Shown here: one piece after another, positions 1 to 7,538 of the stretch
Numbering within the stretch: position 1 is the stretch's first letter
Layout of the letters: the number at the start of each line of letters is the position of its first letter
From: JAEUIG01 sp046349775
Lineage (GTDB): Bacteria; Planctomycetota; Planctomycetia; Planctomycetales; Planctomycetaceae
NCBI GenBank assembly: GCA_046349775.1
Contig: JAXMBS010000095.1
Span: forward strand, 1-16,977
Direction of reading: 5' to 3'
Length of the DNA stretch: 16,977 nt
Program-made: the position numbers and the translations under genes
Notes under the pieces: generated by a model
What the model saw: the letters and a program-made list of their open reading frames with translations, nothing else
What the model was told of the DNA's origin: nothing
Databases searched by the model: none

Positions 1-122
1 CCAGCGAGGATCCAGGGCGTCCAGGAGAGCGACGTGTACCGGTCGATCGCAATGCCGGCGGCGAAGGCGACGGCGAGAGTCATCGCGGGAGCGCGGTCGG
101 GCGTTTCGATTCGGATCGCCAC
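1..122 (-). CDS. Probable ComEC/Rec2 DNA-uptake channel, N-terminus only
   Basis: Only the first 40 codons lie in the window; the gene runs off the left edge. A GTG start at 122 has a GGGAG ribosome site six to seven bases upstream. The product starts with a short charged segment (VAIRIETPDRAP) followed by a hydrophobic stretch, MTLAVAFAAGIAIDRY, then SWTPWILAG. This charged-Pro, hydrophobic 'AFAAGI..D' opening resembles the first membrane helix of ComEC/Rec2 proteins, which form the inner-membrane channel for single-stranded DNA during natural transformation. It lies 34 nt after the nucleotidyltransferase stop on the same strand and could be the last gene of that train. With only 40 residues the family call is inference; any multi-pass membrane protein is possible. 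Confidence 0.4.
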   Translation of the reverse strand, partial: MAIRIETPDRAPAMTLAVAFAAGIAIDRYTSLSWTPWILA

Positions 123-156
123 AAGCTGCTCCCGTTGCGAAGACGCTTACCGCAAT

Positions 157-741
157 TCACGGATTCCCGAACGGCCTCTCGTAATGCTGCCGGATCAGTT
201 CTTCGCAGCCAATCAGACGCGGATCGTCGTCCGGCAAAACTTTGTGCAACGTTGAGCGGACATAGTCGATGTCGAGCAGCCCACGGTTGGCCGCCAGCAG
301 TCGACTGATATCGAGTTGATCTCGCATCCGCATTGCGAAGGTCTTCATGATGATGAGCCCTTCAATCGTCGCAACTCGAACCGGAACGGCCAGCCAGCTT
401 TCCGATTTTGCTTTCTCAATGACCTCCCGGACGCAGGGAAGCATCGGCTTGAGCCAGTCGACAACGAAGCCCCTGTAATTCAAGGTGGTCATGCCGTCCG
501 CATTCCACTCGCGGATGACCGTCGGCAGGTCGAACTCGAATCCGCGCGCCTGCAGATCGTTGAGGACCGCGGGCAGGACCAACTGTGGAACAGAGAGCAC
601 CAGATCGATGTCCTCGGTCCCACGTGCAAAGCCGTGATACTCGACCGCCAATCCGCCGATGAGCGCGTACTCCACCTTCCGCGCCTGAAGGACGTCGGCG
701 AGTTCAGTCAGTCCCTGCTCGAGAATCGCGGTAGCATCCAT
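157..741 (-). CDS. AbiEii/MNT-type nucleotidyltransferase, candidate toxin
   Basis: A 194-residue nucleotidyltransferase-fold protein. The catalytic signature is clear: LIGGLAVEYHGFARGTEDIDLVL (residues about 27-49), giving the GG motif at 29-30 and the metal-binding pair D44 and D46; D95 (VVDWL) is a plausible third carboxylate. The segment IEGLIIMK...RDQLDISRLL (127-149) is the usual C-terminal helix pair of the AbiEii/AbiGii group, whose members transfer nucleotides to tRNA or protein targets and often act as toxins of type IV or MNT-type toxin-antitoxin pairs. I chose ATG 741 because a longer reading to 816 only adds a basic stretch lying inside the upstream gene. The start overlaps the end of the small helical gene by 38 nt, suggesting translational coupling; the ribosome site is weak. 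A housekeeping nucleotidyltransferase is the alternative. Confidence 0.8.
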   Translation of the reverse strand: MDATAILEQGLTELADVLQARKVEYALIGGLAVEYHGFARGTEDIDLVLSVPQLVLPAVLNDLQARGFEFDLPTVIREWNADGMTTLNYRGFVVDWLKPMLPCVREVIEKAKSESWLAVPVRVATIEGLIIMKTFAMRMRDQLDISRLLAANRGLLDIDYVRSTLHKVLPDDDPRLIGCEELIRQHYERPFGNP

Positions 742-979
742 GTTGCTCGTACAGTTTGCGGAATGCCTCGCGCCATTCTTCTTCCTCGCGCAGCCGTACC
801 TGCCGCGCGGCTTCACTGGGCGGGTTTGCTGCCCGCATCGATTGGCGTAACCGCATCAAATTGAGCATGCGCACAAACCGCGCGCGGGGAGTCAGTTGGC
901 GCAAAGCCTCCGCTTCCCGGAAGGTGCGTTCATCCTCATCGGGAAAACGCCAGAGCTGCGAAGGCGTCGAGTCCGACAT
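704..979 (-). CDS. Small helical protein, possible partner of the nucleotidyltransferase
   Basis: A 91-residue protein, unrecognised at family level. ATG 979 is preferred because GAGG lies six bases upstream; in-frame ATGs at 985 and 1000 lack such a site. The sequence is strongly charged and predicted helical, with a TPRARFVRMLNLMRLRQ segment (30-46) and a Glu/Arg-rich helix RLREEEEWREAFRKLYEQ (62-79). There is no signal peptide or membrane segment. The last 38 nt overlap the nucleotidyltransferase start, so the two are almost certainly co-translated. Small helical proteins encoded directly beside AbiEii/MNT nucleotidyltransferases are commonly the antitoxin or targeting subunit, so that role is inferred here from position and size. 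It follows the XRE gene after 80 nt on the same strand. Confidence 0.65.
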   Translation of the reverse strand: MSDSTPSQLWRFPDEDERTFREAEALRQLTPRARFVRMLNLMRLRQSMRAANPPSEAARQVRLREEEEWREAFRKLYEQHGCYRDSRAGTD

Positions 980-1059
980 TGGCATCCTCGTGAATGGCAA
1001 CCCCAGTATACCGGATGAGCCGCTCGGAGTCCGTGCCTTCCTGGCAGTGCGGTGCGAAA

Positions 1060-1290
1060 TTAGCCGCTGCTCTCGTCCAGTTGAAAAATCTCCTCAATCG
1101 GCTTCGCGAACACCCTGGCGATCCGCATCGCCAATGCCAGTGAGGGCGTGTACGCGCCACCTTCCAGCGCGACAATTGTCTGCCGGGTCACGCTCACCCG
1201 GTCCGCCAGCTCCTGCTGTGTCATGCCGGACGCCCCCGTCCGCAACTGCCGCACGCAGTTGCTCAGCGTCGGTTCAGCCTTACGCGGCAT
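1060..1290 (-). CDS. XRE-family helix-turn-helix regulator
   Basis: A 76-residue single-domain DNA-binding protein. The helix-turn-helix is evident: MTQQELADRVSVTRQTIVAL (residues 23-42), followed by the GGAYTPSLALAMRIARVF helix and the KPIEEIFQLD tail typical of short XRE/Cro-type repressors. ATG 1290 is chosen because GGAGA lies six bases upstream; it overlaps the end of the membrane-protein gene by 11 nt, so the pair is translationally coupled. Small XRE proteins paired with a multi-helix membrane protein are a recurrent bacterial arrangement in which the regulator commonly controls its own operon. The inverted repeat at 1750-1767, inside the promoter of this operon, is the natural candidate operator. 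Confidence 0.9.
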   Translation of the reverse strand: MPRKAEPTLSNCVRQLRTGASGMTQQELADRVSVTRQTIVALEGGAYTPSLALAMRIARVFAKPIEEIFQLDESSG

Positions 1291-1690
1291 GCGTTTGTCT
1301 CCGGTACGCAATCAGCGACGTGAGTCCCTTCACGAAGTAACAGAGCGCAAAATCGCTCCAGATCAGCCAGTTCAGGAACGCCGTTGACACCGCATTTCGT
1401 TGCGTGAAGCCCGACCACATTGTCACGGCGATCAAGACGCCGAACAGACACATCCATGCGGCGCCGACCCCCCACAGCCGCGAACGCTCGTCGATCGCGC
1501 GATCCCGCTCATCAACCACCACATGCGGCCCACCGCGCCGCAGAAACATGGCCGCAAAACCGATCAGTCCCAGCAATCCAAACGCGCCCGCCGCGCCGCT
1601 TCCGAGCCACGGATACAGGCACGCCACGGCGACAATGGCCCCCAGCGAAACCAGCACTTCCGTCCAGGCCACTCGTTCCATTGCGGTCAT
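1280..1690 (-). CDS. Four-helix membrane protein paired with the XRE regulator
   Basis: A 136-residue integral membrane protein of unknown function. Four hydrophobic segments are visible: about residues 11-28 (VLVSLGAIVAVACLYPWL), 33-50, 74-93 (VGAAWMCLFGVLIAVTMWSG) and 105-128. A charged loop VVDERDRAIDERSRLW separates helices 2 and 3; this ERD..I..RS pattern recalls DUF2178-type proteins, which are typically encoded beside XRE regulators. ATG 1690 has a strong GGGGAGG site five bases upstream. The gene opens the minus-strand train and lies about 50 nt below a sigma70-like promoter (1740-1768). Its stop codon lies inside the XRE start region. No enzymatic motif is seen; a sensor or transporter-like role for the pair is speculation. 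Confidence 0.8.
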   Translation of the reverse strand: MTAMERVAWTEVLVSLGAIVAVACLYPWLGSGAAGAFGLLGLIGFAAMFLRRGGPHVVVDERDRAIDERSRLWGVGAAWMCLFGVLIAVTMWSGFTQRNAVSTAFLNWLIWSDFALCYFVKGLTSLIAYRRQTHAA

Positions 1691-1739
1691 CGGAACCTCC
1701 CCTCGTCTCAGAATGAACTCGCTCTCCAGTTCCGCGTGT

Positions 1740-1768
1740 ATGATAAACCAGACAATCCACTGTGTCTA
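1740..1768 (-). promoter_or_regulatory. Promoter with embedded operator for the membrane protein/XRE operon
   Basis: On the minus strand, -35 TAGACA (1763-1768), a 17-bp spacer and -10 TATCAT (1740-1745) fit a sigma70-like promoter about 50 nt above the first start codon. An inverted repeat, AGACA-N8-TGTCT (1750-1767), covers the spacer and most of the -35 box, as expected for an autorepressor site of the XRE protein. Predicted from sequence only. Confidence 0.55.
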
Positions 1769-1888
1769 GTCTATTTGTCATCGGGCGTGATGGCTGAATG
1801 TGGTCACCTACGCGTGGTGGTGCCATTGTTCAGGTCAATCCAGGCTCGCAGTTCGCGCCGCCGGACGTGACAGGGAAGCGCACGCCGT

Positions 1889-1906
1889 CGCCTCGTTCAC
1901 GAGGCG
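1889..1906. terminator. GC-rich hairpin in spacer after sigma-factor gene
   Basis: A perfect 7-bp stem, CGCCTCG-TTCA-CGAGGCG, lies in the otherwise empty spacer 1769-2104 between the sigma-factor stop and the next promoter on the minus strand. No T-run follows on either strand, so it would be an RNA 3'-end stabiliser or Rho-type region rather than a classical terminator. I see no gene in this spacer. Confidence 0.25.
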
Positions 1907-1936
1907 TCTCCCCGATTCACTAAAAGTGCGGCGAGA

Positions 1937-1954
1937 AGTCCGGTGAACCGGACT
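1937..1954. terminator. Second hairpin in spacer after sigma-factor gene
   Basis: A perfect inverted repeat, AGTCCGGT-GA-ACCGGACT (or 7 bp with a TGAA loop), lies 150 nt beyond the sigma-factor stop and 30 nt before the hairpin at 1889-1906 in the direction of transcription. There is no T-tract. Tandem hairpins at this place suggest transcript end formation, but the evidence is weak. Confidence 0.3.
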
Positions 1955-2104
1955 CAAAGAGGCAGTGCATCCGTGCCGTCCCCCGCGTAAACGCCGCGGC
2001 GAACAACGAACGGCCAGTTGCAGACTTGCCTGTTCGTTCAGACGCGAGATCGCGACCGCTCGTGTTCACTCGACGGCCGCGCCACACAGCCCGCACGCAT
2101 GCCG

Positions 2105-4093
2105 CTAGCGCCCGGAGACGCGACGCTTCATGAACCAGGCCACGGCCAGAGCGCCGATGAGAAGAATCACATTGACAATGAGCACGAGCCGGCCTCGATT
2201 GTCACCCGGTTCCGGCAGGGCGTCGCCGGGCTGTATCGGTTGTGGCAGCGCAGGACCGGACTGCAAGGCCGCCTGAATCACCGCATCCAACTGACTCGAG
2301 TCGGATGGGATCACGTAGCTGATCGGCTCTCCACCTTTGAGATACCGCGAATCCCGGACGAATGTCCCAGGGCGAATGACCGGCGTGAATAACTCGTCCG
2401 GGACGTCGTTCGCATGCATTTCAACGACGTCGTACACAAAGCGCGACAGCACAACTCCCCGCAAGGCACGCGGCGTATCCTGCGGCGGAGCACAGCGTTC
2501 CCAGACGGTTCTCTGCGGAAGCCAGACGCCGTCGGCCACCTCGACGAAGTCGGACGAAGTCGTCCGCTCGCGCAGTACCGGTTCGTCAAGGAGGTTGAAC
2601 CGCTCGTGCTTCACCATCGCGAAACTCCTGTTCGGATCACAATAGAGCCGATTCAGCATCCGTTCGTTTCGAATGGAATGGTCCAGCAGGGCCCACGACA
2701 CCGTTTGCTGCCACTCCAGGACGATGCACTCCGTGTCCGCAACGCGCGCCGTCTCGGGAAGCAGTCGGCACTTGCCCGACGCGGCCAGGCAGCGGAGTGA
2801 ATCGTCACAGCGATCGCCTTCGACTCCGAACGCATCGGGACAAGCGCGGAGGTTCATCCGCAGGAACTCGTGGTTAAAGTAGCCGGCGTCACTGGTCTTC
2901 AGTTGATCTGGCGGGTCGATCAGTGCGGCCGGATGATCCCGCCACGGGTCTTTCCCGTCGTGCATGTAGGCGGCCTCGCCGTTGAAGGTCCATTCGCCAC
3001 CAGGAGTGACGTTGATGATCTCCGGCTTACCGTCCGCACCGAGGTTGACAAGGTGTTGATAGCTTCCCGCGTTCTTCGACGACGAATAGCGCTTAGCCGC
3101 TTTGAATGCGAATGTGCTCGTGCTTTCAGACAGATACTCTGTGCCGAGATACTTGTGCACGTCGGCCGGCGTCCCGATCAATTCCGCCTTCACCCGCCAT
3201 TGCACATACAGGCTCTCGAGTGCAGCGTCTTGCTTCGCATATGCCGCGGCAATGGCGCTGAGATCCGCCGCGGGAGCCGTCGCTGCGGGCAAGCCCAGCA
3301 CACTCAGCAGGACTCCGAGCGCAAGAGCGACCGCCACTGCGGCAGACATGCTCTTGATTTGCGCGACCGTCAGCGTGTGCAGTGCGCCGTTTGCAAGGGC
3401 CAGCGACTGGGCGGTAACGAGAGTGGTCGGGATCGCCTGGCCCGTGGCAAACAGGCTTGCAGAGTGCGCAGTCGCAGAAACAGCCTCAGCGGAGAGATTC
3501 GCGGCGCCCGCATGCATGCCGATCGCAGCCATCAATGCGGCCGTCTCGATGGTGATTCCGCGGCGTACGATGCGATGCCGGAGCAGTTCCCGACCGCGAC
3601 ACAGCCGCGTGCTGATCGTCGAACTGTTGGTGTTCGTCAGCTGGGCGATTTCATCCAGTGGCCGGTCCTCCAGATGGAACAGGATGAGCGGCAACCGGTA
3701 CTTCTCGGGAAGCCGATCCAGCTCGTCGTCCAGTATCAGCCTGAGCTCATTCCAATGTTCCTGCGCGTTGGGGACTGGCTGCCTGGTTTGCATGGCGCTC
3801 TGCTCTTTGATTTTGCGCACCCGTCGGCTGCGTTGAGCGTTACGACAGACGTTTTGCGTGGTCCGATGCAGCCACGCGGCGACACTGTGCCGGCTGCGCA
3901 GGCTGGCGGCCTTTTTCCACAACACCAGGAACACGGCCTGCATCGCATCCTCGGCGTCTTGCCGGTTCGAGAGCAGGCGCAGCGCATGGTTCAGCACCAT
4001 CGAACCGTGCCGCAGCACCAGTTCTTCGAATGCCGCTGTCGATCCGTCTGACGTCACATCAGACAGCAGTTGGCCGTCATTTCGAGCAGCCAC
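2105..4093 (-). CDS. ECF sigma factor fused to a membrane-anchored sensor-like domain
   Basis: A 662-residue protein from GTG 4093, chosen because GAGG lies eight bases upstream and DGQLL, the usual family N-terminus, follows at once. Sigma region 2 spans residues about 20-90 (AFEELVLRHGSMV, DAEDAMQAVFLVLWKKA) and region 4 about 123-175 (RLPEKYRLPLILFHLEDRPLDEIA, then the NSSTISTRLCRGRELL recognition helix). These match the long planctomycete ECF sigma factors such as those described in Gemmata. A hydrophobic helix (about 250-268, AAVAVALALGVLLSVLGLP) follows, then about 360 residues with several cysteines and a LolA-like ending (DGVWLPQRTVW ... NDVPDELFTPVIRPGTFV), and a second helix at 634-654 before a basic tail. 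The natural reading is a sigma factor tethered to the membrane with its middle domain outside the cytoplasm. No separate anti-sigma gene is adjacent. Release by proteolysis is inference. Confidence 0.85.
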   Translation of the reverse strand: MAARNDGQLLSDVTSDGSTAAFEELVLRHGSMVLNHALRLLSNRQDAEDAMQAVFLVLWKKAASLRSRHSVAAWLHRTTQNVCRNAQRSRRVRKIKEQSAMQTRQPVPNAQEHWNELRLILDDELDRLPEKYRLPLILFHLEDRPLDEIAQLTNTNSSTISTRLCRGRELLRHRIVRRGITIETAALMAAIGMHAGAANLSAEAVSATAHSASLFATGQAIPTTLVTAQSLALANGALHTLTVAQIKSMSAAVAVALALGVLLSVLGLPAATAPAADLSAIAAAYAKQDAALESLYVQWRVKAELIGTPADVHKYLGTEYLSESTSTFAFKAAKRYSSSKNAGSYQHLVNLGADGKPEIINVTPGGEWTFNGEAAYMHDGKDPWRDHPAALIDPPDQLKTSDAGYFNHEFLRMNLRACPDAFGVEGDRCDDSLRCLAASGKCRLLPETARVADTECIVLEWQQTVSWALLDHSIRNERMLNRLYCDPNRSFAMVKHERFNLLDEPVLRERTTSSDFVEVADGVWLPQRTVWERCAPPQDTPRALRGVVLSRFVYDVVEMHANDVPDELFTPVIRPGTFVRDSRYLKGGEPISYVIPSDSSQLDAVIQAALQSGPALPQPIQPGDALPEPGDNRGRLVLIVNVILLIGALAVAWFMKRRVSGR

Positions 4094-4147
4094 GACTCGC
4101 ACCTCGGTGGAAGACGCCCCTGATCCTCGCCAGTATGAGAGTGTCTG

Positions 4148-4212
4148 CTGGCATCGGGAATTATTCACCGAAACGGGCCGGATCGGCCGTTCTCCGGAAA
4201 AACCGATGCCAG
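4148..4212. repeat. 10-bp perfect inverted repeat in sigma-factor leader
   Basis: CTGGCATCGG (4148-4157) and CCGATGCCAG (4203-4212) are exact reverse complements separated by 45 nt, in the 160-bp spacer between the 16S terminator and the sigma-factor start. The loop holds a smaller stem, GGCCG-GAT-CGGCC (4176-4188). It could be an operator pair or a leader RNA structure. No convincing promoter was found in this spacer. Confidence 0.4.
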
Positions 4213-4251
4213 GTGCGCCTGGTCCCTGAGCTGAAGCATTGATCAGCGGCG

Positions 4252-4291
4252 CGCAAACAAAAGCCCCTCGCGTCCGATGGACGCGAGGGGC
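4252..4291 (-). terminator. Intrinsic terminator of the 16S rRNA transcript
   Basis: On the minus strand a 13-bp perfect GC-rich stem with a 3-nt loop (arms 4279-4291 and 4263-4275) is followed by CTTTTGTTTG, a classical Rho-independent terminator. It lies about 155 nt beyond the 16S 3' end, showing that the transcript ends without reaching a 23S or 5S gene. Confidence 0.9.
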
Positions 4292-4325
4292 CGTTATAAG
4301 CAATGGCTGGTGGATTCCGTCTGAG

Positions 4326-4433
4326 CGACGCGAAACGTCGGCTGACTGTGTGGCCGATCGGGGCTAACCGATCGACCGTGGTCGTGGACTGGATAAACCA
4401 GTCCCACGCTGGGGGCCGTGATGTAACGGCCCC
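4326..4433 (-). other. Hairpin-rich 3' trailer of the 16S transcript
   Basis: Between the mature 16S end and its terminator four perfect short stem-loops follow each other: 4412-4433 (GGGGCCGT/ACGGCCCC, 6-nt loop), 4386-4404 (GGACTGG/CCAGTCC, 5-nt loop), 4355-4374 (CGATCGG/CCGATCG, 6-nt loop) and 4326-4340 (CGACG/CGTCG). They probably direct RNase processing or protect the precursor. No tRNA, 5S or 23S sequence is present here. Confidence 0.6.
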
Positions 4434-4439
4434 GTCGTA

Positions 4440-5955
<1,516 letters not shown>

Positions 5956-6150
5956 TTTGCTTGAACAACAGCCCCTCCGCGGCCGAAGCCGCTTCAGAAC
6001 CGTCGTTGGATAGCAAGGAAGAATCCGATCGTTAGAAAACCAGACTCCACCAGCCGGGCTTGCGCCCCGCCGGTCTCATCGTGGTCTTCCCAAAGTCAGC
6101 CAGCTAACGAACTTCGCGCTGAATTACTCTTAGGAATCCACCAACCAAAT

Positions 6151-6162
6151 TGCCAAAGATCA
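6151..6162 (-). promoter_or_regulatory. BoxA-like antitermination element in 16S leader
   Basis: The leader contains TGATCTTTGGCA on the minus strand, resembling the rrn boxA consensus TGCTCTTTAACA recognised by the NusB-NusE antitermination complex. It lies about 40 nt below the predicted transcription start and 200 nt above the mature 16S, the usual place. The match is partial. Confidence 0.4.
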
Positions 6163-6210
6163 ATCTCGGCACGTTCTCCGAGAACCGCGACTCATCGCGG
6201 CAGCGGCGGT

Positions 6211-6261
6211 ATCTTAGCCGGCCACGGCCGACTGTCAACTCACTCGCCCACGATTTTTTTT
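6211..6261 (-). promoter_or_regulatory. Strong rRNA promoter with UP-like A-tract
   Basis: On the minus strand a consensus -35 TTGACA (6233-6238), a 16-bp spacer and -10 TAAGAT (6211-6216) drive the 16S unit, with a start expected near 6204. An A8 tract (6254-6261) lies about 15-22 bp above the -35 box, where an rrn UP element contacts the RNA polymerase alpha subunit. The leader before mature 16S is about 250 nt long and includes a GCGGC-TTCG-GCCGC stem-loop. Confidence 0.85.
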
Positions 6262-6518
6262 CGACGATTTTCATATGGCACAAAGGTCGCCCTCCCAAGC
6301 GGTCGGGACGCCGCCGTCAACTTCCTGCAAACGCCGCAAGTCGCTCGAAGAACGTGCCTTCCGGTCCGCTCGTTCCCTCCAGATTACCCTGCCTTCCGCC
6401 CGAAGGTCGTCTACGCCCACCGCTGCCGTTCTGTTCTAATCCGCCGCCAGATTGCTCGGGTCGGCGCGCCAAGTTCGGTGCGGTACCCGGGCTGCCATTG
6501 CACGCAAGGATGCGTCAA

Positions 6519-7505
6519 ATGCCTCCGTCGCTGAACGACGCCCGGATTCTCCTCCTGGCCGGAGGGGACTCCGCCGAACGCGAAATCAGCCTCAACAGCG
6601 GCCGCTGTGTTGCAGGCGCCTTGCAGTCGCTGTCGTTGAACGTCGAGTTACTCGACCCCGCGCTGACCGATCTGACAACACTCGCCTGGCAGCCGGAGGA
6701 CATCGCTTTCATTGCGCTGCATGGGGGCAGCGGCGAGAATGGCGAAATCAAGCCATTCTGGGCCGCCGGCGTGCCATTCACTGGCAGCGGGCCGCAAGCC
6801 TCGCAGCTTGCCTTCAGCAAGTCGGCCGCCAAATTGCGATTTCAGCAGTCCGGCGTGCCGACGCCCGCGTACGTACTGATCCACCGCAGCGACAGCGAGT
6901 CGCGCACGCGCGAGCAGGCCGCACGCATCGGTTATCCAGTCGCAGTGAAGCCGGACCAGCAGGGCTCCAGTCTTGGCGTCAGCATCGTCCACGCACGCGG
7001 ACGCCTTCATCGACGCGGTGCGCGAGTGCTTTCGTTACGGGCCGTTCGGTCTGATTGAACAGGCAATCGCCGGCACGGAATGGACGCTCGCGGTGCTCGA
7101 CGAAAAACGCTGCCGCTCATCAAGATCGAAACCGCCAATGCGTTCTTCGATTTCAATGCGAAGTATCAGGACGACGCCACCCGATATCTGTTCGACTTCT
7201 CCGAACCACCCGCCGTCACGGACGCCATCCTCCGCGCCGGACGCGACGCCTGCCGCGCGCAGGACCGCCGGCGTGCACGCACCGATCTCCGCCTCGACGC
7301 ACAGGGCAATCCGTTCGTTCTCGAAGTCAACACCGTCCCCGGCCTGACCGATCACGGCCTGGTTCCGAAGGCCGCGGCCCGCTGGCGTCTCCTTCCCCGA
7401 TCTCGCCGGCGGATGCTGGAGTCCGCACTGCAACATGCGCCGGCTATAGACGCCATCCGCTCTCGACGACCGCCGCGCACATGGATTCGGCGGCAAGCCG
7501 GGTAG
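6519..7505 (+). CDS. ddl: D-alanine--D-alanine ligase, frame broken by indels
   Basis: An ATP-grasp ligase that joins two D-alanines for the peptidoglycan stem peptide. ATG 6519 is preferred over 6510 because AAGGA lies eight bases upstream. The first 159 codons are clean: LLLAGGDSAEREISLNSG (11-28), IALHGGSGENGEI (65-77), FTGSGPQASQLAFSKSAAK (87-105) and the ATP-binding KPDQQGSSLGV (144-154). The frame then breaks repeatedly while family motifs continue: +1 near 6996 into ADAFIDAVRECFRYGPFGL; -1 in the A5 run 7103-7107 back to LPLIKIETANAFFDFNAKY; a compensated pair near 7258 and 7275 that hides TAGVARTDLRLD; VLEVNTVPGLTDHGLVPKAAA in frame; then a pair near 7380 and 7410 that hides AGVSFPDLAG before RMLESALQHAP. 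Repaired length is about 328 residues, normal for Ddl. ftsQ follows after 33 nt, as in dcw clusters. Probably a working gene with sequence errors. Confidence 0.85.
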
Positions 7506-7538
7506 TCGTTCGCTCCTGTTGTCTATTTCCGTCGTCTC

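Noticed and set aside
1769..2104. Possible small gene in the spacer
   Set aside because: Open frames here have no ribosome site or recognisable product; only two hairpins are supported.
2870..4051. Long open frame (393 codons) on the plus strand
   Set aside because: It lies antisense to the sigma-factor gene, has no recognisable motif, and is explained by GC-rich codon bias of the real minus-strand gene.
6150..6518. N-terminal extension of ddl
   Set aside because: The frame is open but crosses the 16S leader and promoter on the other strand; homology starts at the ATG with a ribosome site.
6996..7107. Programmed ribosomal frameshifting in ddl
   Set aside because: There is no canonical slippery heptamer or downstream pseudoknot, and six separate shifts in one gene are not a known recoding pattern.
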